Below, piece by piece: positions 1 through 11,838 of a stretch of 64,000 nucleotides of DNA (position 1 is its first letter; the number at the start of each line of letters is the position of its first letter). Under the pieces are notes generated by a model, which was given only the letters and a program-made list of their open reading frames with translations, searched no databases and was not told the origin of the DNA. The position numbers and the translations under genes are program-made. This DNA comes from Chrysemys picta bellii (taxonomy: Eukaryota; Chordata; Testudines; Emydidae), in assembly GCF_011386835.1 (NCBI RefSeq), contig NC_088792.1:112626421-112690420 (forward strand), given 5' to 3'.

Positions 1-1803
1 ATAATCCAAGTAGTAAAGTGTCCCGTTTAATCAGCACTATGTGTACAAGTGGAATTAGCAGCATTTGCAGCACATAAACCAAATGTATTCAGCTAATATG
101 TAGCAGGTTGCCTATTTGCGATGTACTTCTGTTTTGTATGCCATTTTTCTACACCCTTAAAATAACATTAGTTATTTACAAGTTCTACAACTTCTACCAA
201 TGATTAGTTGCCATATAATTCTATTAAATCTTCTTTGCATCCCCTCTCCTACCAGAGTGATGGTAAACTGAAAAAAAAAAATTCTTCTAGCTGAGGCGCT
301 GAATAACTTGTCAGAACTTGATATCGAGTAGCTCTGCAAATTAAATATATACACCACCACGAGAGACTGGGATTACAGCAGCATTCTGCAGCCATTTGGC
401 ATCGTGATTACTCTTCACGCTTTATTGCAAATATATGTTGCAAATGAAGGACTTTGGAACTTAAAACAGGTCCCATGCTGCATGGAAAGTTAATGTTTCC
501 ATCAGATATCAGAAATCAATTCAATCCATGGAGAAAAGCTACATAGCTGCAACCAAAACCATATGCCCTTGGGGAAGAAAGGAAGATTAGTCCATACATA
601 TGTTATTTTTAAAACAGGACAACAGTTTTGCTTAAGCATTTATCTTTTCATGGATAAGTATTATGGCTTTCCCTATACAGAACTATGTGTATAGATTGAC
701 TCAACCAGGGAGATTAGATGGTTCAAGGAATTGCTAATGAGATATGGAGATTTACACTGCCATATTATTGGTTCAAATCCACCCTAGGATAGTAATGACA
801 ACATAATTTGATGGCTGTTTAGTTCGTGACCTATATAGAATGAGTTGCTTGTGTGAGCCCAGTTTTAAGTGGACAAGGGTAAATATCACAGAAACCACAT
901 TCACATCTGACACCCTTGATGAAGGGTCTCAATGGAGACCAAAGATTGAACAGAGCACGTATGGCAACCTTTGATTGGGCCTTTTACCTCAGAGGTGTGT
1001 AGAGATTACAGAGACCCATGGCACTGTGGTTAGGTAAATACAAGAGTGTCTTTATATCCTGTTTACACAGACTCTTAATCTTTGCTATGTGCCCCCTAGT
1101 GGCCACCTTGAATAGCTTCTCTAAACGAGCACAACTATCACCACAAGGTGGATCCATCCATTAAGGGTGAGGAAGTCAACATAGTGGGGTGGAGAATCTT
1201 GCCTCATCAGTTCTTATGTAGTATTTACATCTCTAGCACCTATCTACAATCTACCACCTTTTTACCAGAACTAAATTCACTCTTTTTTATTATCTCTCTC
1301 CCTCTCTCTATACACCTCTACCTAGATATAATGCTGTCCTTGGGAGCCAAAAAAATCTTACTGCATTATAGGTGAAACTGCGTTATATCAAACTTGCTTT
1401 GATCCGCCGGAGTGCGCAGCCCTGCCTCCCCGAAGTGCTGCTTTACCATGTTATATCTGAATTCGTGTTATATCGGGTCACGTTATATGGGGGTAGAGGT
1501 GTGTGTATATATATGAAGAACCTCACTTCTCAAACATCAGAGGCATTTGTGTGGAGCAGGCAAGATTACAAATCCACAGGTTAATGTGTCTATTATCCCA
1601 GTCATTCTTCCATAGTAGGAGTCCTCATTTAGGAAATATTTTTAAATTAGCCAATTTAGCTACCAAAATGTCAAAAAGTTGAGTTAAACTGAAACCTACT
1701 TTTCTCACATTTTCTGAAGTATCAGAATATTTTAAGTTCTTCTTCCCTACAAATACTGTTATAAATTATTTTCTTTAGCTAAATCAATGCATTTTAGAAA
1801 ACA
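1..1803. other. Unrecognised non-coding DNA
   Basis: No reading frame longer than about 75 residues, no exon-like segment and no repeat family that I can name. The composition is AT-rich and ordinary. It ends where the terminal repeat of the next transposon begins. Confidence 0.4.
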
Positions 1804-2161
1804 GACTAAATCAAGGGTATGTCTACACTACGGGATTAATCCGAATTTATATAATTCGAATTTGGAAAACAGGTTGTATAAATTCGATTGTATGCAACCA
1901 CACTAAGCACATTAATTCGGCGGTGTGCGTCCATGTACCGGGGCTAGTGTCGATTTCCGGAGCGTTGCACTGTGGGTAGCTATCCCATAGTTCCCGCAGT
2001 CTCCTCCGCCCATTGGAATTCTGGGTTGAGATCCCAATGCCTGATGGGGCTAAAAACATTGTCGCGGGTGGTTCTGGGTATATCCTCCCTGCTCTCCAGG
2101 AAGCAACGGCAAACAACCGTTTCGCGCCTTTTTCCTGGGTGAACAGTGCAAACGCCATACC

Positions 2162-3451
2162 ATGGCAAGCATGGAGCCCGCTCAGCTCAAGACAGCAGTC
2201 ATGAACATTGTAAATACCTCGCGCCTTATCGTGCAGTTTATGCTGAACAAGAACCTGGAAAACCAGGCGGCGAGGAGCAGGCTATGGCAGCGTGGCGAGG
2301 AGAGTGATGAGGATATGGACATGGAATTCTATCGAACCGCGGTACCCGGTGCTTTGGAGATCATGCTGTTAATGGGGCAGGTTATAGCCGTGGAACGCCG
2401 ATTCTGGGCCCGGGAAACAAGCACAGACTGGTGGGACCACATAGTGTTGCAGGTGTGGGATGATTCCCAGTGGCTGCGAAACTTTCGCATGCGTAAGGGC
2501 ACTTTCATGGAACTTTGTGACTTGCTTTCCCCTGCCCTGAAGCACCAGAATACGAAGATGAGAGCAGCCCTCACAGTTGAGAAGCGAGTGGCGATAGCCC
2601 TGTGGAAGCTTGCAACGCCAGACAGCTACCGGTCAGTCGGGAATCAATTTGGAGTGGGCAAATCTACTGTGGGGGCTGCTGTGATGCAAGCAATCACTGA
2701 GGTGCTGCTACGAAAGCTAGTGACTCTGGGAGATGTGCAGGTCATAGTGGATGGCTTTGCTGCAATGGGATTCCCTAACTGTGGTGGGGCGATAGATGGA
2801 ACCCACATCCCTATCTTGGCACCGGAGTACCAGGGTACCCAGTACATAAACCGCAAGGGGTACTTTTCAATGGTGCTGCAAGCACTTGTGGATCACAAGG
2901 GACGTTTCACCAACATCAACGCGGGCTGGCCGGGAAGGGTTCATGATGCTCGCGTCTTCAGGAACACTACTCTGTTTAAAGGGCTGCAGCAAGGGACTTA
3001 CTTCCTGGACCAGAAAATAACCGTTGGGGATGTTGAAATGCCAATAGTTATTCTTGGGGACCCAGCCTATCCCTTAATGCCATGGCTCATGAAGCCATAC
3101 ACAGGCAGCCTGGACAGGAGTCAGGAGCTGTTTAACTACAGGCTGAGCAAGTGCAGAATGGTGGTAGAATGTGCATTTGGCCGTTTAAAAGGTCGCTGGA
3201 GATCGCTATTTACTCGCTCTGACCTCAGCCAAAGAAATCTCCCCATTGTTATTTCTGCTTGCTGTGTGCTCCACAATCTATGTGAAAGTAAGGGGGAGAC
3301 CTTTATGGCAGGGTGGGAGGCTGAGGCAAATCGTCTGGCTGCTGATTACGCGCAGCCAGACACCAGGGCGATTAGAAGAGCACACCAGGAAGCGCTGTGC
3401 ATCAGAGAGGCTTTAAAAACCAGTTTCATGACTGGCCAGGCTACAGTGTGA
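2162..3451 (+). CDS. HARBI1-like PIF/Harbinger transposase, intact
   Basis: A 429-residue open frame with no stops, the usual size for HARBI1-family nucleases (DDE_Tnp_4). It would cut and rejoin element ends in the nucleus, aided by the Myb-like partner encoded on the other strand. Residues about 139-185 (around SYRSVGNQFGVGKSTVG) resemble the family helix-turn-helix. The catalytic residues are visible: D212 in GAIDGTHIPI, D300 in GDPAYPLMPW, and E336 in VVECAFGRLKGRW. The start is the first ATG of the frame; a second methionine at residue 4 is equally possible. AATAAA follows the stop by about 105 bp. The host HARBI1 gene is less likely, because the frame sits between transposon inverted repeats and next to the element's Myb gene. 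Recent activity is inferred, not shown. Confidence 0.93.
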   Translation: MASMEPAQLKTAVMNIVNTSRLIVQFMLNKNLENQAARSRLWQRGEESDEDMDMEFYRTAVPGALEIMLLMGQVIAVERRFWARETSTDWWDHIVLQVWDDSQWLRNFRMRKGTFMELCDLLSPALKHQNTKMRAALTVEKRVAIALWKLATPDSYRSVGNQFGVGKSTVGAAVMQAITEVLLRKLVTLGDVQVIVDGFAAMGFPNCGGAIDGTHIPILAPEYQGTQYINRKGYFSMVLQALVDHKGRFTNINAGWPGRVHDARVFRNTTLFKGLQQGTYFLDQKITVGDVEMPIVILGDPAYPLMPWLMKPYTGSLDRSQELFNYRLSKCRMVVECAFGRLKGRWRSLFTRSDLSQRNLPIVISACCVLHNLCESKGETFMAGWEAEANRLAADYAQPDTRAIRRAHQEALCIREALKTSFMTGQATV

Positions 3452-3556
3452 AATTTCTGTTTGTTTCTCCTTCATGAAAACCCGCCCCCTTTATTGACTC
3501 ATTCATTCTCTGTAAGGAACCCACCCTCCCCATTCCCCCAGCTTTCTTTCAAAGGA

Positions 3557-3562
3557 AATAAA
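3557..3562 (+). promoter_or_regulatory. Poly(A) signal of the Harbinger transposase
   Basis: AATAAA about 105 bp after the transposase stop codon, on the coding strand. It is the only canonical signal between the two convergent genes on this strand. Confidence 0.6.
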
Positions 3563-3590
3563 GTCAATATCATTTAAAAATCATGTATTC

Positions 3591-3596
3591 TTTATT
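3591..3596 (-). promoter_or_regulatory. Poly(A) signal of the Myb-like accessory gene
   Basis: TTTATT on plus is AATAAA on minus. It overlaps the end of the second exon frame of the Myb-like gene, so the two convergent transcripts would overlap by only a few tens of bases. Confidence 0.5.
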
Positions 3597-5788
3597 AACT
3601 AATTATAAACATAGGGAGAGAACCAACAAGGTAATCTGGGTGAGGTTTGGGAGGAGGATAGGAGGGAAGTAAAAGGCCACTGAACAAATTCAATGTAATG
3701 ACAGCCTTTTGGTTGGGCTGTCCACTGGGGTGGAGTGGGAAGGTGCACGGAGCCTCCCCCACCCGCGTTCTTACACGTCTGGGTGAGGAGGATATGAAAC
3801 ATGGTGAGGGGGGAGGGAGGTTATACAGGGGCTGTAGCAGCACTCTGTCATCCTGCTGCCGTTCCTGAAGCTCCACCAGATGCCGCCGGAGCATGTCCGT
3901 TTGCTCACGCAGCAGCCCCAGCGTTGCAGCCTGCCACCTCTCATCTCGAGCGTCCCTCAGGACCTCGCGTTCACTGGCATCTTTCCTAAATTTAGTTACA
4001 GTGTCCTTCCACTCATTCAAATGAGCTCTTTCATTTCGGGTGCATTCCATTATTTCAGTGAACATGTCGTCTCTTGTCCTCTTTCTACGCCGCCTTATCT
4101 GAGAAAGCCTTCGGGACGGAGGAGGGAGGCTTGAAAAATTTGCAGCTGCTGGAGGGAGGGTTGAAAAAAAGGAGAGAAGTTTTTAAAATGATACATTTTA
4201 CAGAACAATGCTTATACTCTTTCTTGGTGAAAAACACTATTCACATTACATAGCACATGTGATTTCAGTACAAGGTCGCAATTTCCATCTTAATATTGAG
4301 TGCCTGTGGCTTTGGTGTTAGAGATCAGACGCAGGTCCGGGCAATAGAATTCAGCTTGCATGCAGCCAAGGTAAGCCATTGTCTTTCAGCTTCTGCGCCC
4401 TCCTTTCCCACATACCAAGCAAAGCCCGTTGACTGCTGCGGTTTTCCTGTTAACCTTCAGCAGCAGAAAACAAACTAACCCCCCCCCCCATCCAATTTTC
4501 TGGGATGATCGCTTTATCCCTTCCCCCACCACGTGGCAGGTATCAGGGAAGATCCCTGCAGAAACCAAACTAACCCCCCCCCCGACCCCCCGACCCCCCT
4601 CCCGCCATGAATTCTCTGGGATGATCGCTGTACCCCTCCCCCCACCGCGTGGCTGGTATCAGGGAAGATCCCTGCTAGCCAAACGCGAAAAGTTCAGGGC
4701 CAATTACCCCCCCCCTGCGCTTGGCTAACTGCAGGGAAGGATTTCTTTTCAGCCGCAGGCAAACAGCCCAGTAGGAACGGCCACCTCTGTCCCCTTAATT
4801 AAGTTCCCATATTTCAACCAGGTTACCATGAGTGATATCACTCTCCTGAGGATCACACAGCAAGATAAAGAACGGATGTTACTTGAATGCCAGCAAACAC
4901 CGGAACCATACGCTGCCAGGCTTTGTCAGGCAATGATACCAGATTACTTGCTGCAGGCATAGCGTGGTCAAGTGTCCTACCATGGAGGACGGAATAAGGC
5001 TGCACTGCCCAGAAATCTTGTGGCAAGGCTTTTGGAGTACCTCCAGGAGAGCTTCATGGAGATGTCCCTGGAGGATTTCCGCTCAATCTCCAGACACGTT
5101 AACAGACTTTTCCAGTAGCTGTACTGGCCGCGAATGCATCCCAAGTCCTCAGGGCAAAGTAATCATTAAAAAACGCTTGCTTTTAAAACAAGTTTTATAT
5201 TTTAAAAGGTAAACTCACCTGAGGTCCCTTCCATGGGGTCATGGTCTTGGATACTGGCTTGGGAGGGTACTTCAGTCAGGCTGAGAAAAAGATCCTGGCT
5301 GTTGGGGAGAACGGAGTGCTGGGTGCTCTCTGCAAGCTCGTCGTCCTCCTCCTCCTCCTCCTCTTCCCATCCGCAGAATCCTCAGGTGTAGCTGATGAAA
5401 CTATCCCCGACCCGGAATCCACGGTCACAGGTGGGGTAGTGGTGGCAGCCCCCCCTAGAATTGCATGCAGCTCGGCGTAGAAGCGGCATGTCCGTGGCTC
5501 TGACCCAGAGCGACCGTTTGCCTCCTTTGTTTTTTGATAGGGTTGTCTGAGCTCCTTGACTTTCACGCGGCACTGATCTGAGTCCCTATTGTGGCCTCTC
5601 TCCATCATGCCCTTGGAGATTTTTTCAAAAGTTTTTGCATTTCGTCTTTTAGAACGAAGTTCTGCTAGCACTGAATCCTCTCCCCATATAGCGATCAGAT
5701 CCAGTACCTCCCGTACGCTCCATGCTGGTGCTCTTTTTCGATTATCGGTCTGCATGGCTACCTGTGCTGATGAGCTATCTGTGGTCAC
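3595..5788 (-). pseudogene. Myb/SANT-like Harbinger accessory protein, two exons, frameshifted
   Basis: Exon 1 (5788 to 5219) starts with a Met and encodes a trihelix/Myb-SANT domain at residues about 20-90 (motifs APAWSVREVLDLIAIWGEDS, QCRVKVKELRQ and CRFYAELHAILGG). Such proteins bind element ends and carry the transposase into the nucleus. Exon 1 ends at a good donor, TCAG|GTGAGT. Exon 2 starts at 4145 after CCAGCAG and encodes a basic stretch (IRRRRKRTRDD), a charged helical segment with LREQTDMLRRHLVELQERQQ, and a proline-rich tail. The phase across the intron is consistent. The break is near 5345-5370, in a GAG/GAC run: the Myb frame goes into poly-arginine and stops at 5276, while the acidic continuation (DDELAESTQHS and on) is in another frame. 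One indel in this simple repeat explains it. A sequencing error there is the main alternative. Confidence 0.82.
4467..4675. repeat. Tandem duplication inside the Myb-gene intron
   Basis: Two copies of a unit of about 100-115 bp, each starting with CAAACTAACCCCCCC and ending with CAGGGAAGATCCCTGC, followed by a partial third copy to about 4735. It lies wholly in the predicted intron, so it should not change the protein. Confidence 0.65.
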
Positions 5789-6452
5789 CTGTGCTCTCCA
5801 CGCTGGCCAAACAGGAAATGAAATTCAAATGTTCCCGGGGCTTTTCCTGCCTACCTGGCCAGTGCATCCGAGTTCAGATTGCTGTCCAGAGTGGTCACAA
5901 TGGTGCACTGTGGGATAGCTCCCGGAGGCCAATACCATCGCATTGCGGCCACACTAACCCTAATTCGAAATACTAAAATCGATTTTGGCGCTACTCCGCT
6001 TGTCGGGGTGGAGTACAGAAATCGATTTAAAGAGTCCTTTATTTCGAATTAAATGGCGTCGTTGTGTGGACGGGTGCTAAATCCGAATTAAAGTCGTAGT
6101 GTAGACCAGGCCCAACAAAGGGATTTATGCTCCTAAGTGCCATTTTAAGGATTCTAACTCCAAAATTTAGATCTCAAATCCCCATCTCATCTGCTACCTA
6201 GCACTGTAGGCATCCAAGATTCTAAAGTCCCATAGATGCCTATATTTCTGGCTTGTGGGCCTGCACACAGCTCAAGCTCATGTCTAAACTCCAGTGAGAT
6301 TCAAAATCTAGGTGTTTGCCTACCGCTGTCACTTGCAGTGCCCGGTTCAGTAGCTGTGCTCAGTGTCCACCTTAGAGCACATCTATTCGATCGGGCCCCA
6401 CACAAAAGGTTGGTGGTGGTGCCACTGCTGTCCTTATACTCTAGAGCCTGCA

Positions 6453-6575
6453 GGTTAGAGGACTCACCCTGGAGGTGGGAGACCCAGGTTCAAATTCTTG
6501 CTCTGCTTGACTTGGAGCAGGGACTTGAACTCAAGAATCCAACCTCCTAGGTGAGTGGCCTAACCACTGGGCTAT
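6453..6575. repeat. Imperfect hairpin with tRNA-like B-box arms
   Basis: The left arm (GGTTAGAGGACTCACC onward) pairs with the right arm (GGTGAGTGGCCTAACC) over about 55 bp each side. GGTTCAAATTC in the left arm resembles a Pol III B box. It lies inside the outer unclassified transposon and may be a SINE-derived inverted pair. No intact tRNA cloverleaf is present. Confidence 0.4.
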
Positions 6576-6915
6576 CGGGGTGGCAGCACCCCTACCACTG
6601 TTTTTTAAGAAAGAGTTGAGTTGGCTTAGGCACTAAACTCCAGAGAAGGGTTCATGGCTGTGAACCTTGAGTGGAGACAGGCACTGCCCTCGGATCGGAG
6701 TTAGGTACCGGAGGGGGCAGGGCTTAGGTCACCCCTCTCCTCAGCATATCCTATTGGCTTGTTTAGGTGGTTCCCATTCTTAGCTGCTTAACTCTTCCTA
6801 TGCATTGGAGTGAGAGCTGGGTGCCTAACTCAGGGCTGTGGATTCCAGTAGGTGGCAGGATGCCTAAAGAGAGGCTGAGTGTTGTAATACCCAAGTCCCC
6901 TTTGTGGATCTAGCC

Positions 6916-9248
6916 CAACATATTCAAATACTTAGAAGATGGATCTATGTATGGGGTTTCTTAGTTCTCCAGGAAAGCTGGAACAGAGACAATAAACCCC
7001 ATGAAGTCCCATACTCCTCCGTAAAACATCTGTTAGAGGAGCTGATCACATTTCAGAGCCCTTGTATTTTTTATTTTTACACTTCCAAACTCTTGACTAG
7101 AGGATCCTCCAAAGGCAATTCAAGTACTTTCCACAAAATAAATCTAAAGTAAGCCCATAGTTTGAAGTACTCTCTCTGATTTAACTCTACACCACATGAC
7201 ATGACTGGGAAAGAATGAAATGTACAGCTTAAAGGGAAGCTTTCTGAGTAGAACCACATGACAAGGAAGAAGGTGGTCTCTTACATCATCTTGGAAAGAT
7301 GGACTTCCTATTTTGGCTTCTGAGTTCATGGCATAATCCTGGTTAAAAGCAGAATTATTTTACAAAATTACTATTTCCCACTACATAGTACAAGTTAGAT
7401 CATCCAAAAGCCTCTCTTTATTCTCAGCATCATGAACTTATTAACTATTTAAAGCTTAAATTTCCTGCTCCAGATGAAATATATGAACAATTGAGTCTAC
7501 TCTTCATGCCAACAGTTGGAGAATCAACAAGGTATGACCATATTAAATTATACTTATTTAAAAATTATCACCATTTTAATCTTTCGGAGCTAGATGGAAT
7601 TAGCTTGCAATTTTGCAGAGATCTTACCTAACAGTTGGGGAATATAAGATATAGTTTAAAAGTTCTTAATATTTGCACACATTCTGATACCCAATATTTA
7701 AGGCTCGAAGAACATACCTAAACAGAAAAGCAGGCAGTTAAGGGATAAGACATTTAAAAAGGGATAATTAAGAAAAACACACCAGAGACTATAATTTATC
7801 TTTAATTTATAGTTTGGAGGGGAGCAGAGCCAACCACCATTTATCAATAGTACAAATTAATGGCGAAATTTAAGCCACTGCAAAACTTTAAGTAAGAAAA
7901 TAACTATTGATAAAAAATCCACAGACAATGCTGTCCTATGTAAAAATCTATGGCTAGTTGTAGTGAAGATTTACGTACCTTATTTTGAATCAGATTCTGG
8001 TGCTAATTATGGACTCAATATGTTTGAGAGTTAGTTTTGCATACTCATTTTCAGATAATGCCAGTCTCTACTGGATAGGTGTGTGTAGCACCCTGGAAGG
8101 ACTTTTCTTATTCTTTGTAATTTATCTTCCGTTTTTAAGAAGTGGGACAATCTTTTGAAGTAGGCTATATTCTCTCCCCAGCCACCTAAGATTTTGCCAA
8201 CTCTGATACTGTTTATTAAATAAAGCAGATGTCAATTGCTTCTAGCCTTGGAAGATCCTGAGATAATCAGACTTTAAACATGATATTTTTAAGTACAGAA
8301 AAGAAGTTTAGATCTTTGTAGAGGTTTTTATGATTGCCTCTGGGCCTTGTACAGTTGGATTTATGGTAATTGACACATCTAGCTTTATAAGGACATGATA
8401 CCAAAAAATTGTTCCAGTACAAACATTTTAAAACATTTTAAAAATAGGGGTATTTTTGGTTTAATCATTTGTTGCTAAGCTTCAGGTTATATTTTTACAG
8501 TGCTCTGAATTTTTCTGAAGGATTCTCAATACATAAAGACATGACACTAGCTGCCAAGAGCTTACAATGCAATTAGTAGGTTGAAAAATGGAGACCTAGC
8601 TTTCATTGGTTCATTCTTACTCATTTTAAAGGTTTGTCTTTGCCAGACGCTGCCCTTTGGAAGGAATTTTGGCAAGATCTCTCACCACTTTAAGAACAGC
8701 AAATCATCTGTCATTTATTAACAGTCAATTTATATATCTAGCTGGAGGAAGAGATTGCATCTATTCTGAGACAAATGAACAACACTGAACCAACAAGCTA
8801 GCATCAGGGCTAGATTTAAAAAAATTTTTTTTGTTCATTCAAGACAGCTTGTTCTGGCTTCAAAAAACAAAATACTCCCAAGGAATTTTCCTCCTGAAAG
8901 TACACTGGTTCCTCATTTTAACCAGTGATAGCCTTTAACACATTTGTATCAACCATCTCTGTTGCCATCTTTTTTGCAAAAGCTGCTATGATCTCTGTTC
9001 TGGCAAGAGCTCTCTGCCAGTAGGTGTGGCAGGATCAGTTTAAGTCCAGAATAGTGAAGAGATCAAGCATAAATCCCCCCCTTTTAGTGTCTGATATCAT
9101 AGGGATATAAGGGGCATAGTACCTGAAGAATCAGTGGGGAACCATCACGTACTTCAATTTTTCTGGATTTGTTTTTGCCACTATTTTAGTATTACCTGCT
9201 GAGAAAGTCTAATTAAAATGCTGATAAAATGCAATCCCAGCCACGGTA
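6916..9248. other. AT-rich unique DNA, no gene seen
   Basis: Only short chance frames (80 residues or fewer). I see no splice-flanked exon and no repeat family that I can name. Confidence 0.4.
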
Positions 9249-9337
9249 GCCTTGTCTACACAGTAGCTCTGGTTTAGCTGAACTGATGGGAATATACATT
9301 TACTGTATTTTAAGGTTTTTTTCAATGTAGGCAAGGC
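9249..9337. mobile_element. Short MITE-like fragment with Harbinger-type ends
   Basis: The left end is GCCTTGTCTACACAG. The reverse complement of the right end is GCCTTGCCTACATTG. The 89 bp length and matching ends fit a heavily deleted PIF/Harbinger MITE. No target duplication is evident. Confidence 0.4.
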
Positions 9338-11607
9338 ATGGGAGTCTCCTGCTCCCTTATTCAAATTACAGCTGGAGGTCAGAGTATGTGGCTGCTTTGA
9401 GCTGCTGAGTGAAAACCACTCCAAGAGACTTCCACATACACAATATGGAGAGCGGGAGGGAAAAAAATCCAAGGGTAATTAAGACCAAAAAAAGAACACT
9501 GCAATGGGAGAGGAGGGAGAAGCTGCTGCTTCCATTTAGGAGTCACCAAACGTTCCCTCAGTTTAACTAAAGAATAAGGTCTCTGGGAACCGAGGCAGGG
9601 AAAAACTCTCTGGGGTTTATAGTGAAAAAAAGATTCCAGAAAACAGAGGTGTCATTTGTGACTCCTTATAAGGAAAGTAGCTCATTTTCCTGTACTCCTG
9701 TTCAAAATCCTTTAAAGAGAGATCCTTTGTATCATATAGCAGACCTTCGAGTGTATGCATAACCAAGGCTAGGAGTTTCTAATTATTCAACTGTCATCCT
9801 CTTGTTATTTCTTCTTGTATTTGCTGCTTTATTCATTCATCTATTCGGTCTTTTTTTTTTCCTTCTGAACTGGATGTTCCTTGTCTGCGATTGTAGTCCT
9901 GTGTGGATACAGAAGTTGAGCAGGATTTCTTGATTGCCTAGGATTTTAAATTCTCACTGTCATGCAGTCCCTCTTCGTTTTTCCACATATGCCCCTTCTT
10001 CTCACACAAAAGAAATCTAACCCACTCAAGACTTTTTCTTTTCATTGGAAATTAATCTTTTCTGTGCCGAGAAAGAGAAAGCAGGTTTTGAAGTTCCACT
10101 TTTGAAAGGAAAAACTAGAGATATTCAGTCTGTCAATCGGGGGAAAGAGATTAATTTTCCTCTTAACTAAAACAGAACTAGATATTTTGGGTACGTTCTC
10201 TTTCTCGGAGTGCATAATGAAAATTGAATAGGACATGCAAAGTTTCCTGCATTTCCCTTTGGAGATCATTTGAGTGCTATACTATCAAGAGGAAGAATCT
10301 TCAGGATGGAGTCTCTCTGGGAACCAGAAACCTGCTCAGTGGTTGTGTTTCATGGTAAGGTCTTGACCAAATTCTGCTACTAATGGAACTTGATCATGAG
10401 TAACTTCATTGGAAAATTCTGCCTGTTTGTGGGAGCATCTTTAACAAATACCCATAGCAGGATATCCAGAAGTCCCTCTGCCATGAATAATGTCAGGATA
10501 ACAATAGAAATTGGTAGTGAGCAAACCACAAAAGGGTTGGTTCAGCTTAACACTTACCATTTGGAATGCTTTTCCAATTATCTTAAGTGTTAACTTTCTC
10601 TCTCCCATTTGTTCCCAGTCACCTGACAACTCCTTTTCAAACCGGCTGGTGGTTCATTAAAATATCCCGCTCTTTTATGAAAGTTTGTTTTGGGAGCCCA
10701 GACTTCCTGGTGGGTCCATAAGCCAACAGCACATTTCAAGTTGTGTCCATTCTGAGGCGCTCTCATCAGCTGCATCCCAAAGTACATTGCAGATCTGCTC
10801 TCTCCTTCCCTGTGGGAGATCTCTCAAGAAGACATTGTGTGTTAGCTATATATAGTATGTGTGCTTGGTTAAAATCCCAGAACCTGATAGCTGGGTCTGG
10901 AAGCTATATATACACATATACATTTATATACACACACACACATATATATATATATATACATATACATATACACACACACCTACCTAGAGAGGACAACGGG
11001 AGGATTCTTACCTGAGAAGTAATGCTATCTTTACAATTTAACTTTTAAAAATATTCTCTTCTCCTTGAGTAGCAGTGGAGGGGCTGTTTATGCCTGGCAT
11101 ACACAAGGAAATGTCTGACTTGCCTTTCATAGGACCCCGATACAAGTACTGTACATAATTTGAATCAGTACAGTTAACTTGGGAAAGAATAACTTGTCCC
11201 TAGGACAACTGTCAGCACAGCCTATTTTGCCCTACATGCTTCAGATTAATAATGCTTATATGGTCACTGAACGCAAGCCCAGGTCAAACTAATTGCTGCA
11301 AAGATGTGTTGTCTAGGACTTTAATTTCTCCTAAGGGACAAACTCATTCTGATAGTGGAAGTGTGGGCAGACAAGAGACAATGGACAGTGGTGGATTACA
11401 TATATGCGTTTATTTTTAAAATCAGTCATTTAAATACTGAGGAAGGGTTATCAGAGAAGTAACCTTTACCAGTAAGTACTGAGATACTCAGAGTGAACAA
11501 GAGAATAGCTCCTAAAGGTTATCAGAAGAATTATTAAAAACAGGGTCTGGATGGCCAGGCAAAAATCAGAGGTTTGTGGGAGGTTTATCTGTTATTGCAG
11601 GAATTAA
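9338..11607. other. Unique non-coding DNA with a dinucleotide repeat
   Basis: No gene recognised. A mixed TA/CA microsatellite lies at about 10904-10980 and is listed separately. Confidence 0.4.
10904..10980. repeat. (TA)n/(CA)n microsatellite
   Basis: A run of alternating TATA, CACA and TATATA blocks of about 77 bp. It produces a spurious short open frame of alternating I, Y, T and H residues. Confidence 0.9.
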
Positions 11608-11838
11608 AGCTCTGTCTACATTATAATCACTCCTCATTTTTAACATGTGTTAATTAACATGATTGTAGTGTTGACAAAGAACATATTTATTCCTAGTTTA
11701 ACCAAGTTACCCCTTGACCCTGCCCCCCTAGGATTAAACATGGTTAGGGACATTTGCTCCTTGTCTACACTACTACTGTTTACAATTGTTTGAACTAACA
11801 TGTTAAAAATGATTAGTAATTGTAGTGGTGACATACCC
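11608..11838. mobile_element. PIF/Harbinger MITE with TAA duplication
   Basis: The left end is AGCTCTGTCTACATTA. The reverse complement of the right end is GGGTATGTCACCACTA. TAA lies directly on both sides (11605-11607 and 11839-11841). The arms also share ATCATTTTTAACATGT in inverted orientation. It is 231 bp with no coding capacity. Confidence 0.7.

Larger units (their letters stand above)
1815..6112. mobile_element. Complete autonomous PIF/Harbinger transposon
   Basis: The ends are GGGTATGTCTACAC on the left and, as reverse complement of the right, GGCCTGGTCTACAC. CAA flanks both sides (1812-1814 and 6113-6115), a 3 bp duplication of the size expected for PIF/Harbinger, though the usual preference is TWA. 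The element is 4298 bp and carries the two expected genes in convergent orientation: a DDE transposase on plus and a Myb/SANT-like accessory gene on minus. Their AATAAA signals lie about 30 bp apart near 3560-3596. The transposase frame is intact and the partner is frameshifted. Confidence 0.9.
1804..6915. mobile_element. Unclassified TIR DNA transposon, split by a Harbinger element
   Basis: The right end reads GATCTAGCCC just before 6916. Its reverse complement (GGGCTAGATC then CACAAAGGGG) matches the left end only when bases 1804-1814 are joined to 6113 onward across the Harbinger element. This gives imperfect terminal inverted repeats and an ancestral element of about 810 bp. No transposase frame is visible, so it is non-autonomous. 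The superfamily is not clear. The interior holds a hairpin made of two tRNA-like arms at about 6453-6575. Confidence 0.45.

Noticed and set aside
4467..4735. CRISPR-like or structured tandem array
   Set aside because: Only two and a half degenerate units within a transposon intron in a vertebrate genome; a simple tandem duplication explains it.
6471..6560. Possible tRNA gene from a B-box-like GGTTCAAATTC
   Set aside because: No A box at the right distance, no acceptor stem or anticodon loop; it is one arm of a larger hairpin within a transposon.
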